63,640 bases of DNA from Glycomyces amatae (GCF_020991375.1 NZ_JAJLQZ010000026.1:1-63640); one strand, 5' to 3'; counted from the stretch's first letter, positions 40,531 through 49,683 are shown. Numbers and translations: made by a program. Notes: a model not told the origin generated them from the letters alone.

Positions 40531-43230
40531 TCAGTGGGCGGCGGCCTCCCAGGACTCGCCGAAGCCGGCCGAGACGGTGAGCGGGACGGCCAGCTCGGCG
40601 GCGTTCGACATCTGCTCGCGCACGAGCGCCTCGAGCCGGCCGGCCTCGCCGGGCGCGACCTCGCACACCAGCTCGTCGTGGACCTGGAGCAGGACCCGCG
40701 AGTCGAGCTTCGCCTCGCGCAGGGCCCGGTCGACGCCGAGCATCGCGGTCTTCATGATGTCGGCGGCGCTGCCCTGGATGGGGGCGTTGAGGGCGGCCCG
40801 CTCGGCGATCTCGCGCAGCTGGCGGTTGTCGGAGGTGAGATCGGGGAAGTAGCGGCGCCGGCCCATGATCGTCTCGGTGTAGCCGGTCCTGCGGGCCTCC
40901 TCGACGACGCGGTGCAGGTAGTCGCGGACCCTCCCGAAGCGCGCGAAGTAGTCGTCGGAGAGCTGCTGGGCCTCCTGGGTGGTGATGCCCAGCTGCTGGC
41001 TGAGGCCGTACGCGGAGAGGCCGTAGGCGAGCCCGTAGGACATGGCCTTGATCTTGCGGCGGTGCTCGGCGGTGACGGCGGCGAGGTCGACGGCGAAGAC
41101 CTTCGCGGCGACGGCGCTGTGGATGTCCTCGCCGGCGATGAACGCCTCGATGAGGCCCTCGTCGCCGGTGAGGCTCGCCATGATGCGCATCTCGATCTGC
41201 GAGTAGTCGATGGTCATGAGCGACTCGAAGCCGTCGGAGACGACGAACCCGGCGCGGATGGCGCGCCCGGCCTCGGAGCGGACGGGGATGTTCTGGAGGT
41301 TCGGGTCGGTCGAGGAGAGGCGGCCGGTGGCGGCCACCGTCTGGAAGAAGGTGGTGTGGATGCGCCCGTCGGTCTGGATGGTCGAGCGCAGCGTGGTGAC
41401 GATCTGCTTGAGCTTCTCGACGTCGCGGAAGCGCAGCAGCTGCTCCAGCAGCGGGTGCCCGGTCTTGGCGAACAGCTGCTGGAGGGCGTCGGCGTTGGTG
41501 GTGTAGCCGGTCTTGGTGCGCTTGGTCTTGGGCATGTTCAGCTCGTCGAAGAGGATCTCCTGGAGCTGCTTGGGCGAGCCGACGTTGAAGGGGCGGCCGA
41601 CGATCTCGTGGGCGCGGTCGGTGGCCTCCTTGGACTGGGCGGCGAACCCGGCCTCGATGTCGGCGAAGTGGCCCTCGTTCGCGGCGATCCCGGTGATCTC
41701 CATGCGGGCGAGGACCGCGGCGAGGGGGTACTCCATGCCGTCGGCGAGGTGGGCCTGGTGGCGCTGCTCGAGGCGCCCGGCCTGCTCGGCGGCGATCTCG
41801 CCGATGGCGGCCGCGGCGGCGCTGTCGGCCTCCACCCGGGCGGCGTCGTCGTTCATCGCCGCGTCCAGGCCGACGAGGGCGCCGTCGTCGGCGGGCGTCT
41901 CGGGGGTCTCGAGCTCGCGGCCGAGGAACTGCATGGCGAGGTCGCCGAGGGCGTAGGAGCGCTGCTCGGGCTTGAGGAGGTAGGCGCCGAGGACGGTGTC
42001 GGCCCTGATGCCGGCGGGCTCGGGCCAGCCGGCGGCGTCGGCCCCCCACAGGAAGGCCTTGGCGTCGTGGACGAGCTTGCCCTTGGCGGGGTCGGCGAGC
42101 CAGTCGGCCCAGGACCGCTCGTCCTCGGCGTCGAGCTGGGAGGGCTCGAACCAGAGGGCCTGGCCGCCTTCGGCGAGCGCGATCGAGTCGAAGGAGCCGG
42201 CGCCGGAGGCGAACAGGCCGGTGTAGGCGAGGGCGACGTCGCCCTCGCGGGCGGCGAGCCAGGCGGCGAGCCCGCCGGGGGCGAGGGCGGCGGCCTCGAC
42301 GCGGTCGACTTCGGCGACGGGGACGACCGCGGCGCCGACGGCCTTGGCGGCGAGGTTGGCGTTGAGGCGCTCGCCGAGCGCGCGGAACTGGAGGGCGTCG
42401 AAGAGCCGGTTGGTCTCGGCGACCGACCAGCCCTCCCAGGCGAGGTCGTCGAGGCCCGACTCGAGTTCGAGGTCGCGGACGAGGCAGTTGATGCGGTGGT
42501 TGCGCAGGACGTCGTCGAGGTGGTCGCGCAGGCTCTGCCCGGCCTTGCCGGTGATCTCGTCGGCCTTGGCGACCAGGCCGTCGAGGGAGCCGTACTTGAC
42601 GATCCACTTCGCGGCGGTCTTGGGGCCGACGCCGGGGACGCCGGGGAGGTTGTCGGACTTCTCCCCCACGAGGGCGGCGAGGTCGCGGTAGCGGTCGGGG
42701 GCGACGCCGTACTTGGCCTCGACGGCCTCGGGCGTGTAGCGGGCCAGCTCGGTGACGCCCTTGACCGGGTAGAGCAGGGTGGTGTCCGGGTCGACGAGCT
42801 GGATGGCGTCGCGGTCGCCCGAGGAGATGAGGGTGGCGAACCCGGCGGCCCCGCCGCGGGTGGCGAGGGTCGCGATGATGTCGTCGGCCTCGAAGTTGGG
42901 CTTGGTGAGCCAGGTGATGCCGAGGGCGTCCAGGAGCTGCTGGATGATCGGGATCTGGCTCTTGAACTCCTCGGGGGTCTCGCCGCGCCCGTCCTTGTAG
43001 GCGGGGTACTCGTCGGTGCGGAACGAGTGGCGGGAGACGTCGAAGGCGACCGCGACATGCGTGGGCTCTTCCGCCTTGAGCAGGTTGATGAGCATGGACG
43101 CGAAGCCGTAGACGGCGTTGGTGGCCTGGCCGTCGTCGGTGGCGAACTTCTCGGCGGGGAGCGCGAAGAACGCGCGGTAGGCCATCGAATGGCCGTCGAT
43201 CAGGAGCAGGCGCGATTGCGAAGCGGTCAC
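40531..43230 (-). CDS. polA: DNA polymerase I
   Basis: 899 aa. The N-terminal 5' nuclease (LLLIDGHSMAYRAFFALP; GDRDAIQLVDPD; GVPGVGPKTAAKWI) is followed by a degenerate 3'-5' exonuclease domain (about residues 320-490). The DTETD-type Exo I site is replaced (ALAYTGLFASG), so proofreading is presumably absent. The polymerase domain is complete: motif A DYSQIEMRIMA, motif B RRKIKAMSYGLAYGLSAYGL, motif C QVHDELVCE. GTG at 43230 lies seven bases after TAGGCT, which supports a leaderless start here rather than the TTG at 43260. Confidence 0.96.
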   Translation of the reverse strand: MTASQSRLLLIDGHSMAYRAFFALPAEKFATDDGQATNAVYGFASMLINLLKAEEPTHVAVAFDVSRHSFRTDEYPAYKDGRGETPEEFKSQIPIIQQLLDALGITWLTKPNFEADDIIATLATRGGAAGFATLISSGDRDAIQLVDPDTTLLYPVKGVTELARYTPEAVEAKYGVAPDRYRDLAALVGEKSDNLPGVPGVGPKTAAKWIVKYGSLDGLVAKADEITGKAGQSLRDHLDDVLRNHRINCLVRDLELESGLDDLAWEGWSVAETNRLFDALQFRALGERLNANLAAKAVGAAVVPVAEVDRVEAAALAPGGLAAWLAAREGDVALAYTGLFASGAGSFDSIALAEGGQALWFEPSQLDAEDERSWADWLADPAKGKLVHDAKAFLWGADAAGWPEPAGIRADTVLGAYLLKPEQRSYALGDLAMQFLGRELETPETPADDGALVGLDAAMNDDAARVEADSAAAAAIGEIAAEQAGRLEQRHQAHLADGMEYPLAAVLARMEITGIAANEGHFADIEAGFAAQSKEATDRAHEIVGRPFNVGSPKQLQEILFDELNMPKTKRTKTGYTTNADALQQLFAKTGHPLLEQLLRFRDVEKLKQIVTTLRSTIQTDGRIHTTFFQTVAATGRLSSTDPNLQNIPVRSEAGRAIRAGFVVSDGFESLMTIDYSQIEMRIMASLTGDEGLIEAFIAGEDIHSAVAAKVFAVDLAAVTAEHRRKIKAMSYGLAYGLSAYGLSQQLGITTQEAQQLSDDYFARFGRVRDYLHRVVEEARRTGYTETIMGRRRYFPDLTSDNRQLREIAERAALNAPIQGSAADIMKTAMLGVDRALREAKLDSRVLLQVHDELVCEVAPGEAGRLEALVREQMSNAAELAVPLTVSAGFGESWEAAAH

Positions 43231-43237
43231 GCCCCCG

Positions 43238-43243
43238 AGCCTA
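43238..43243 (-). promoter_or_regulatory. -10 element (TAGGCT) of leaderless polA
   Basis: TAGGCT then CGGGGGC then the polA GTG. The identical hexamer and spacing occur at recN. Confidence 0.65.
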
Positions 43244-43302
43244 TCGAGTGCCTCCGACAAGTCGGCGGCACGCGGGGGGCGGCGTGGCCCGCCGGGTATG
43301 GA

Positions 43303-43334
43303 ACGGCCCGCGGACCTGGCGGTCCGCGGGCCGT
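43303..43334 (-). terminator. Terminator after the ANTAR regulator
   Basis: Perfect 14-bp stem ACGGCCCGCGGACC with loop TGGC, 25 bases beyond the stop codon at 43360. Confidence 0.9.
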
Positions 43335-43359
43335 GGCGTTCAGAGCCGTGGGGCCGGGC

Positions 43360-43977
43360 CTACTCGGCCTCCTGGGCTTCCTTCTGCTCGGCCTCGGCGA
43401 TGACGCGCTCGGCGACGGCCCGCATGGAGAGGCGGTGGTCCATCGCGGCGCGCTGGATCCAGCGGAACGCGTCGGGCTCGGGCATCCCGTACTGGGTCAT
43501 GAGCAGGCCCTTGGCGCGGTCGACGAGCTTGCGGACCTCGAGGCGCTCGGTGAGGTTCGCGACCTCCTTCTCGAGGGCGGTCATCTCGGCGAAGCGGGTC
43601 AGCGACAGCTCGATCGCGGGGACCAGGTCGGACTTCTGGAAGGGCTTCACGAGATAGGCCATGGCGCCGGCGGACTGGGCCCGGCTGATGAGGTCGCGCT
43701 GGCTGAAGGCGGTGAGGATCACGACCGGCGCGATGCGCGCGGAGACGATCTTCTCGGCGGCCTGGAGCCCGTCCATGATGGGCATCTGGATGTCGCAGAT
43801 GACCAGGTCGGGCTGGTGCTCCTGGGCGAGGCGGACGGCGGCTTCGCCGTCGGCGGCCTCGGCTACGACCTCGTAACCCTCCTCGGTGAGCATCTCGGCC
43901 AGGTCGAGGCGGATGAGCCCCTCGTCTTCGGCGATGAGCACGCGCTTGCGCGGCTCGTCGGCGGCCTTGCTCGTCAT
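43360..43977 (-). CDS. pdtaR: ANTAR-domain response regulator (PdtaR-like)
   Basis: 205 aa. The receiver domain (about residues 10-125) has the acidic pocket in LIAEDEGLIR, the phospho-acceptor Asp in VICDIQMPIMDGL, and the Thr/Lys switch (VVILTAFSQ; YLVKPFQKSD). The C-terminal ANTAR RNA-binding domain (about 135-195) reads NLTERLEVRKLVDRAKGLLM to FRWIQRAAMDHRLSMRAVA. It matches M. tuberculosis PdtaR (Rv1626), an RNA-binding antiterminator phosphorylated by PdtaS. No histidine kinase is adjacent. The location beside polA is conserved in actinobacteria. Confidence 0.92.
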   Translation of the reverse strand: MTSKAADEPRKRVLIAEDEGLIRLDLAEMLTEEGYEVVAEAADGEAAVRLAQEHQPDLVICDIQMPIMDGLQAAEKIVSARIAPVVILTAFSQRDLISRAQSAGAMAYLVKPFQKSDLVPAIELSLTRFAEMTALEKEVANLTERLEVRKLVDRAKGLLMTQYGMPEPDAFRWIQRAAMDHRLSMRAVAERVIAEAEQKEAQEAE

Positions 43978-44174
43978 GGGGTCCGTACCTTTCCTACGCG
44001 TATGGACGTGGCGGCGTGCGGTGGGACCGGCACACCAGGACGCTAGCTTAGCCGCAGCGGGTGCCGTCCGCACCTTCCTATGCCGAGCGTTTCGGACGGC
44101 AGGGCCCGAACACGGCCGGAGGCGCCGCGGCGGTACCATACGCGGCGGTCCGGGCCGGGGACGGCGGCGGTGCG

Positions 44175-44180
44175 TAGGCT
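44175..44180 (+). promoter_or_regulatory. -10 element (TAGGCT) of a leaderless gene
   Basis: TAGGCT followed by GGGGCC and directly the GTG of the next gene. No -35 consensus is visible. Confidence 0.6.
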
Positions 44181-44186
44181 GGGGCC

Positions 44187-45311
44187 GTGGCACAGCAGCA
44201 GAGCGCCGGGGACGAGCACTCCACGAAGGGCGCGTACGTGTCCGGTGAGGAGTTCACCCGGGACACCCAGTACATCGAGGACCGCGTGGTCGCCGACGCG
44301 GCGGCCGTCCGGTCGGCGCCGGTCGAGGAGCCCTCGAGGATCGGCGATCCGCGGATGGCCGGCCTCACCGAGGGCGCGCGGGCGTGGCCGGTCGAGCCGG
44401 GCCGGTACCGGCTCGTGGCGGCGCGGGCCTGCCCGTGGGCGCACCGGTCGATCATCGTCCGCCGCCTGCTGGGCCTCGAGAACGTGATCTCGCTGGCGAC
44501 GCCGGGGCCGGTCCACGACGTCCGCTCCTGGACGTTCGACCTGGGCCCGGGCGGGCGCGACGCGGTGCTGGGCACCGAGCGGCTCCAGGAGCACTACTTC
44601 AAGCGCTTCCCCGACTACCCGCGGGGCATCACGGTGCCGGCGCTGGTGGACGTGCCCTCCGGTGAGGTCGTCACTAACAACTACCCGCAGCTGACCTTCG
44701 ACCTGTCGACGCAGTGGGCCGCGTATCACCGGGAGGGGGCTCCGGACCTGGTGCCGGAGGATCTCGTCGACGACATGCTGCCGGTGATCGAGGAGATCTT
44801 CACGGAGGTCAACAACGGCGTGTACCGGGCGGGGTTCGCCGGCTCCCAGCGCGCCTACGACCGCGCCTACGAGCGGCTGTTCGCGGCGCTCGACCGGCTG
44901 GAGGAGCGCCTGGCCGACCGCCGGTACCTCATGGGCGAGCGCCTCACCGAGGCCGACGTGCGGCTGTTCACGACCCTGGTGCGCTTCGACCCGGTCTACC
45001 ACGGGCACTTCAAGTGCAACCGGAGCAAGCTCACCGAGATGCCGCACCTGTGGGCGTACGCGCGGGACCTGTTCCAGACGCCGGGCTTCGGCGACACCGT
45101 CGACTTCGACCAGATCAAGCGCCACTACTACGCGGTGCACGAGGACGTCAACCCGACGCGGATCGTCCCGGCCGGGCCGGACCTGGCGGGCTGGCTGTCG
45201 GACCACGGCCGGGAGCGGCTGGGCGGGTCGCCGTTCGGCGGCGGGACCGCGCCGGGGCCGGTGTCGGCCGAGGAGCGCCCGCCCGGGGCGAACCCGCTCT
45301 ACGGTCAGTAG
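44187..45311 (+). CDS. Glutathionyl-hydroquinone-reductase-like (Xi-class GST) protein
   Basis: 374 aa. The thioredoxin-fold domain carries RLVAARACPWAHRSIIVRRL, with the catalytic Cys of the Xi class (CPWAHR) at about residue 85, and the GSH-site region ITVPALVDVP. The C-terminal helical domain carries DRRYLMGERLTEADVRLFTT and FKCNRSKLTEMPHLWAYARD. Family members reduce glutathionyl-hydroquinones. Actinomycetes normally use mycothiol, so mycothiol or another thiol is the likely partner. It is transcribed from a leaderless-type promoter. The stop overlaps the convergent gene by seven bases. Confidence 0.9.
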   Translation: MAQQQSAGDEHSTKGAYVSGEEFTRDTQYIEDRVVADAAAVRSAPVEEPSRIGDPRMAGLTEGARAWPVEPGRYRLVAARACPWAHRSIIVRRLLGLENVISLATPGPVHDVRSWTFDLGPGGRDAVLGTERLQEHYFKRFPDYPRGITVPALVDVPSGEVVTNNYPQLTFDLSTQWAAYHREGAPDLVPEDLVDDMLPVIEEIFTEVNNGVYRAGFAGSQRAYDRAYERLFAALDRLEERLADRRYLMGERLTEADVRLFTTLVRFDPVYHGHFKCNRSKLTEMPHLWAYARDLFQTPGFGDTVDFDQIKRHYYAVHEDVNPTRIVPAGPDLAGWLSDHGRERLGGSPFGGGTAPGPVSAEERPPGANPLYGQ

Positions 45312-46360
45312 CAGGTGTTGCCCTGGCCCTCGGGCGGGGTGAAGGTGAAGTCGCCGTCCTCGCCGAGGACGGGGACGAGGCCGCCGAGGTTGACGCCGCA
45401 GCGTCCGTCCAGGGCCGTCTCGCCGTCCTCGAGGAGGGCGGTGCCCTTGCCGCTCAAGGTCATCCAGCCCGGTTCGACGGTCTCCAGGCGGAGGTCGCGG
45501 CCGAAGCGGACCTTCGGGTGGGCCGCGACGGTCCAGTCCAGTTCGGTCACCGAGGCGAACTCGGTGCGGCCGTCGTAGGCGACGCCCCAGTCGTAGGCGG
45601 CGCTGAACGGGCACCCGGCGGGGGCGAGGTCGGGGCTCTCGGCGCAGTCGTCGAGCCAGGCGGCGAGCTGCTCGTTGAGGCGGGTCTCGAGGGCCTCGCT
45701 GCCGGTGAGGGGGCCGGTCACGACCGCGGCGAAGTCGATCGCGTCGAGGCTGTAGGCGCCGCCGTTCGCGCCGGGCAGGGCGAGCAGTGAGAGGTCGTCC
45801 TCCCCCGCGAGGTCCGGGACGCTCGCGAAGAGCGCGTAGGAGCCGGGGTAGAGCGCCACGGGGGACGGGGCGCCGTCGGGGGACTCGACCTCGCCGGCGA
45901 CGCCGTTGACCTCGAGGGCGGCGAAGATCGGTTCCACGCCGGTCAGGTACACGTACGGGTTGGCGATGCGCAGGTCGTCGTCGCGGCCTTCGAACCGGAA
46001 CGCGCCCTCGGCGCGCCGGCCGCCGGCGGTGATGACGGCGTGGACGGTGGTGTCCGAGGCGGACTTGAGTTCGACCGACTCGACCTCCCAGTCCCGGGAC
46101 ACGGCCTCGGCGGTCAGCCAGGACCGGTCGGCGTCCAGGCCGGAGGAGTCGGACACGAAGGTCTCGGCGCGTTCGACGTCGCCGTCGCGGAGCGCCTCCA
46201 GGTAGGCGGTGACGACGTCGACCGCCTCCGGTTCGTTGCCTTGGATCGCGAGGATCGGCCATGCGAGGAGGGCGAGGGCGGCCGCGAGGACCGCTTCGCC
46301 GAGGATCGACCAGCGGCGGGGGCGGGCCCAGGCGAGCAGTTTCGTGCCGCGGCGCCTCAT
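45305..46360 (-). CDS. Membrane-anchored NTF2-like protein, copy B
   Basis: 351 aa. One N-terminal membrane helix (about residues 17-40) follows a basic start. Next comes an NTF2/DUF4878-like segment, AVDVVTAYLEALRDGDVERA (about residues 45-64), then a large extracytoplasmic beta-rich region ending in TPPEGQGNTCY. Two Cys pairs late in the sequence (WLDDCAES, APAGCPFSAAYDW) suggest disulfides. It is a diverged paralogue of the upstream gene, whose stop overlaps this ATG (ATGA). No enzyme motif. The function is unknown; a secreted sensor or scaffold is possible. Confidence 0.65.
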   Translation of the reverse strand: MRRRGTKLLAWARPRRWSILGEAVLAAALALLAWPILAIQGNEPEAVDVVTAYLEALRDGDVERAETFVSDSSGLDADRSWLTAEAVSRDWEVESVELKSASDTTVHAVITAGGRRAEGAFRFEGRDDDLRIANPYVYLTGVEPIFAALEVNGVAGEVESPDGAPSPVALYPGSYALFASVPDLAGEDDLSLLALPGANGGAYSLDAIDFAAVVTGPLTGSEALETRLNEQLAAWLDDCAESPDLAPAGCPFSAAYDWGVAYDGRTEFASVTELDWTVAAHPKVRFGRDLRLETVEPGWMTLSGKGTALLEDGETALDGRCGVNLGGLVPVLGEDGDFTFTPPEGQGNTCY

Positions 46361-47439
46361 GCGGTGCCCCGGCAGGTGTCGGTCGCGGTCTGGCCCAGGG
46401 GCGCGATCCGGATCGAGCCGTCGGCGTCGGTCAGGACGTGCAGTCCGGCGCCGTCGAAGCGGCACGCGGCGGTGAACGGCTCCCAGGCGTCCCAGTCCTC
46501 GGTGGCGTCGCCTTGGAGGGCGAGGCGGCCCGGTTCGGTGAACTCGACCAACAGGACCGGTTCGCCGTAGAGGCCGGTGCCGGGGGCGACCGCGGCCGCG
46601 GGGTACTCCTCGACGGTCCAGAGGGGGTCGCGGACCTCCTCGACGCGGCGCCGGTCGGCGGTGTCGACCCGGCCGTCGGTCGCGAAGGGGCAGCCGGGGG
46701 GCGCGGTCAGCCAGTACTCGACGCAGGCGTCGACGTAGTCGTTCACGGCGCCCTGGAGCGAGACCGCCGCCTCTTCGCCGGGTTCGGGCAGCGGCGTGCC
46801 GATCGGGTCGGAGCGGGAGCCGTCGTCGTCGCCGATGAGGGCGACTTCCTCGCCGCCGAAGAACCGGTAGACGCCCGGCAGCAGCGTGACAGTGCGCTGC
46901 GCCTGCCGCACGTACCAGTCCTGCCAGGTCGTCTCGGGGGGCGTCGGGACGGTCCGGTCGTTGACCTGGACCGACAGGTACGAGGAGGCCGCGAGGGTGA
47001 CGGTCTGGAAGGGGTCGCGGAGGGTGTACTCGCCGTCGTCCTCGTAGAGGGTGAAGACGCCGGAGGCCGTGCCCCGGTCGGTGCCCACGGTCACCGAGAC
47101 CCGCTCCTCGAACCCCCGGTCGGCGCCGACCCGCTCGACCGCCAGCAGGTCCCATTCGCCGATGGCGTCGGGGTGGAGGAACGCGGCCTCGGGCCCGGCG
47201 GGGACGCCGGTGTCGATGAAGCCGTAGGCCCGGTCGAGGTCCTTGTCGCGCACGGCCTCCATGAAGGCCGTGACGACCTCGACGGCGGTGCCCGGTTCGC
47301 GCGCCTGCTGCCACACCCACAGCGGGAGCAGGCTCAGCGCCGAGAACAGCATGGTCCAGCCGACGCGCAGGCCTTCGCGGCGCGTCCGGGTCGCCAGGGG
47401 GTCGGTCGGGGGCATGGGCACATCCGGGGGTCGGGGCAC
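46357..47439 (-). CDS. Membrane-anchored NTF2-like protein, copy A
   Basis: 360 aa. One membrane helix (about residues 26-43) is followed by AVEVVTAFMEAVRDKDLDRA, matching copy B, and a beta-rich region. PPGCPFATDGRVDTADRR parallels the APAGCPFSA segment of copy B, showing the two genes are tandem duplicates sharing the whole architecture. The C-terminus carries CRFDGAGLHVLTDADGS. GTG at 47439 is used here; an ATG at 47415 is possible. It is divergent from the beta-propeller gene with an 81-base gap. Confidence 0.62.
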   Translation of the reverse strand: MPRPPDVPMPPTDPLATRTRREGLRVGWTMLFSALSLLPLWVWQQAREPGTAVEVVTAFMEAVRDKDLDRAYGFIDTGVPAGPEAAFLHPDAIGEWDLLAVERVGADRGFEERVSVTVGTDRGTASGVFTLYEDDGEYTLRDPFQTVTLAASSYLSVQVNDRTVPTPPETTWQDWYVRQAQRTVTLLPGVYRFFGGEEVALIGDDDGSRSDPIGTPLPEPGEEAAVSLQGAVNDYVDACVEYWLTAPPGCPFATDGRVDTADRRRVEEVRDPLWTVEEYPAAAVAPGTGLYGEPVLLVEFTEPGRLALQGDATEDWDAWEPFTAACRFDGAGLHVLTDADGSIRIAPLGQTATDTCRGTA

Positions 47440-47520
47440 GATCGGACCGAGGATAGCGGCCGGGCGCCAGTTTGCGGCGCGTCGCTATGGTGCGGGGACC
47501 GGACCACCCCTGGAGGACGC

Positions 47521-48981
47521 ATGACCTCGGACGACGATCGCCTGACGCTGTGGCGGGAGCTGCGCGGCTGGCCGCGGTACGTCCAGTTCGGCTTCGCGGG
47601 CCTGGCGGTCGCGGTCGTGGCGTCGATGTTCGTGATCGAGCCGCTCTACGAGCCCGGCTTCCCCGACGAGTCCGCGTGGCCCGAGGGCGAGCTCCCGGAC
47701 TCGGTCGCGGTCGGCGCGGTCGACGGGGCCGCCGACGAGACGGGGCGGCCCGGGGAGGTCGGGGTGTACGCGGGCGACCCGCTGTGGACCGCCGGCGTCG
47801 AGGAGGAGGGCGACCAGGTCGCGCAGGTGGACCAGGGGGTGCTGCGGTTGGCGGACGGGCGGATCGCCCTGGAGCGGGACGGCGCGGAGGCCTGGTCGTA
47901 CGAGTGGGAGGAGTTCGGGCCCGAGGTCGGCGTGGCCGGGGGCGTCGTGATCGTCTCCGAGACCGCGGGCGGCCTCGACGGCGAGGACTACGAGTGGCCC
48001 GGCCGCCAGGACACCGTCGCGCTCGACCTGGACACCGGCGAGGAGGTGTGGCGCGACCGGGAGGCCTCGTTCGTGACGGTCTTCGCCGACGCGGTGCTCA
48101 TGACCGAGTGCACCGGGGACCAGGACGACCGCGTCGGCGACTGCACCCTCTACGCGAGGGACCCCGGCGACCTGTCGCCCCGGTGGTCGGTCCCGACCTA
48201 CGCCAGCGCCCGGGTCGTGTCGGGCGGCTCCTGGACCGGCGAGCCGGCGCCGGACCGGCTCCTCGTGGAGTCCTTCCCGACCGGTCACGACAGCCGGGTC
48301 GTCACGGTCTACGAGGACGGCGCAGCGCTCGCGGAGGTGCGGGCCCCGGGGAGCGTCGCGCTCGCGGGCGACACCGTGGTCGTCTACGACGACTACGACG
48401 ACAACCCCGCCGACGGGTGCACCGCGGTCCTCGCCGGCCACCGCTTCGGCGACGCGGCGCCCGTGTGGGAGATCGAGGCCGAGACCCGCAAGACCGCCGA
48501 CTTCGCCTCCTGCGGCGGCCTGCCGACCGCCGAGGCGCGGGACGGGAGGCTGCCCCTGACGATCGACGGGGTGCCGTCGATCGTGGACGCCGCGACCGGC
48601 GAGGCCGTGTGGGAGGCCCCCGTCGAGGGCCAGGCGGTCGCGCTCGACGAGGGGGCGGACGTCCTCGTGGTGGCCGACTGGGAGGCCGGGGAGGACGGCC
48701 TGGCCGCCTACGACGCGGCGACCGGCGAGGAGCGGTGGCGCGCGAGCGCGGCGTTCGGCAGCGGGGACCGCGCCTGGGCGGTCGGGGCGACCCTGTGGCT
48801 CTACGGCGACGCGGGCATGTGGGGCTGGAGCTCCTACGGCGTGTACGCGTACGACCTGGCGACCGGCGAGGGCGTCGCCCTGCCGGGGACCGCGGCGTAC
48901 TTCGCGCCGGGCGTGGTCGTCACGAGCACCGGCGACTACGACGCGCCCGTGTTGAGCGCCTGGCCGGTCGAGGTGTGGTGA
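47521..48981 (+). CDS. Membrane-anchored PQQ-like beta-propeller protein
   Basis: 486 aa. One N-terminal membrane helix (about residues 22-42, FGFAGLAVAVVASMFVIEPL) is followed by an extracytoplasmic beta-propeller. Repeats include LDLDTGEEVWRDREA, DAATGEAVWEAPVE, YDAATGEERWRASAAF and YDLATGEGVALPG, the tryptophan-docking pattern of PQQ/WD-like propellers. No quinone-binding residues can be assigned, so a structural or binding role is more likely than catalysis. ATG with TGGAGG upstream. Divergent from the two NTF2-like membrane proteins. Confidence 0.75.
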   Translation: MTSDDDRLTLWRELRGWPRYVQFGFAGLAVAVVASMFVIEPLYEPGFPDESAWPEGELPDSVAVGAVDGAADETGRPGEVGVYAGDPLWTAGVEEEGDQVAQVDQGVLRLADGRIALERDGAEAWSYEWEEFGPEVGVAGGVVIVSETAGGLDGEDYEWPGRQDTVALDLDTGEEVWRDREASFVTVFADAVLMTECTGDQDDRVGDCTLYARDPGDLSPRWSVPTYASARVVSGGSWTGEPAPDRLLVESFPTGHDSRVVTVYEDGAALAEVRAPGSVALAGDTVVVYDDYDDNPADGCTAVLAGHRFGDAAPVWEIEAETRKTADFASCGGLPTAEARDGRLPLTIDGVPSIVDAATGEAVWEAPVEGQAVALDEGADVLVVADWEAGEDGLAAYDAATGEERWRASAAFGSGDRAWAVGATLWLYGDAGMWGWSSYGVYAYDLATGEGVALPGTAAYFAPGVVVTSTGDYDAPVLSAWPVEVW

Positions 48982-48989
48982 CCGGGGTC

Positions 48990-49044
48990 CGGCGAGGCGC
49001 CCCCGTGCGGGCCCGCACGGCGCCCGCGGCGCGGTAGGCCTCGC
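48990..49044. terminator. Bidirectional terminator with nested palindrome
   Basis: An 18-base perfect palindrome CCGTGCGGGCCCGCACGG (49003-49020) is nested in outer arms GGCGAGGC (48990-48997) and GCCTCGCC (49037-49044), between convergent genes. Confidence 0.7.
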
Positions 49045-49049
49045 CGGGG

Positions 49050-49601
49050 TCAGGCCCTCGGGTCGGGGGCGGCATACCAGCGCACGATCACCGGGCGGGC
49101 GCCCGGCGGGGCGTCCTCGGGTCCGTGCGCGAAGCGCTGGAGCAGTTTGACGTACTCGTCGTGGAACCGCCGCATCTCGTCGAGGGTCATGTGGCCGCCG
49201 CCGCGCGAGCCCTGGGTCCACCCCTCGCTGTCGCCGATCCGGTCGAAGGCCGCGCCCAGCAGTTCGAGGTCCTCGTCGAACCGGACTTCCTGGAGGGCCT
49301 CGGCGGCGGCGCGGTCCGCTTCGGAGAGGGTCGACAGGTCGGGCATGCGCCGGTCGGCCCGGATCAGGCGCCACCAGCGCTCCCGGCCCTTGGCGTGTTC
49401 GCGGGCCTCGGCGATCAGCCCGGCGTCGGCGAGGAGGCGCAGGTGGTAGCTGGTGGTGCCGGTGCTCTCCCCCACGGCCCGGCCGATGGTGGTCGAGTTG
49501 CCGGGGCCGTGGACGCCGAGGTGGTGGAGGATCTTGCGGCGCAGCGGGTTGGACAGTGCCTTGAGGGTCGCTGACGACTGTTCGACCGGTGCCTCCGACA
49601 T
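49050..49601 (-). CDS. ArsR-type winged-helix regulator
   Basis: 183 aa. The N-terminal winged helix (about residues 8-75) reads SATLKALSNPLRRKILHHLG and STGTTSYHLRLLADAGLIAE. The longer C-terminal part (AAEALQEVRFDEDLELLGAA) is helical and lacks metal-binding Cys. The ATG at 49601 lies seven bases after TATGCT (49614-49609), a good -10. An ATG at 49613 would lie inside that -10, so 49601 is preferred (leaderless). It is divergent from a small membrane protein, with an inverted repeat on that gene's promoter. It probably represses the neighbour. Confidence 0.85.
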   Translation of the reverse strand: MSEAPVEQSSATLKALSNPLRRKILHHLGVHGPGNSTTIGRAVGESTGTTSYHLRLLADAGLIAEAREHAKGRERWWRLIRADRRMPDLSTLSEADRAAAEALQEVRFDEDLELLGAAFDRIGDSEGWTQGSRGGGHMTLDEMRRFHDEYVKLLQRFAHGPEDAPPGARPVIVRWYAAPDPRA

Positions 49602-49608
49602 GATGCCG

Positions 49609-49614
49609 AGCATA
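49609..49614 (-). promoter_or_regulatory. -10 element (TATGCT) of the ArsR gene
   Basis: TATGCT followed by CGGCATC and ATG at 49601. It decides the start codon. Confidence 0.5.
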
Positions 49615-49650
49615 CCGCCGGACCCGCGGGGGGCGGTCGTCCGCGAAAAG

Positions 49651-49683
49651 TTGCAGAGAAAAACTTGCAGAATAAATTCTGCA
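49651..49683. promoter_or_regulatory. ArsR operator candidate
   Basis: TGCAGAATAAATTCTGCA (49666-49683) is a perfect inverted repeat (8-bp arms, AA centre), with a third half-like copy TTGCAGAG at 49651-49658. It covers the -35 and spacer of the rightward promoter, so bound regulator would block polymerase. Confidence 0.7.
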
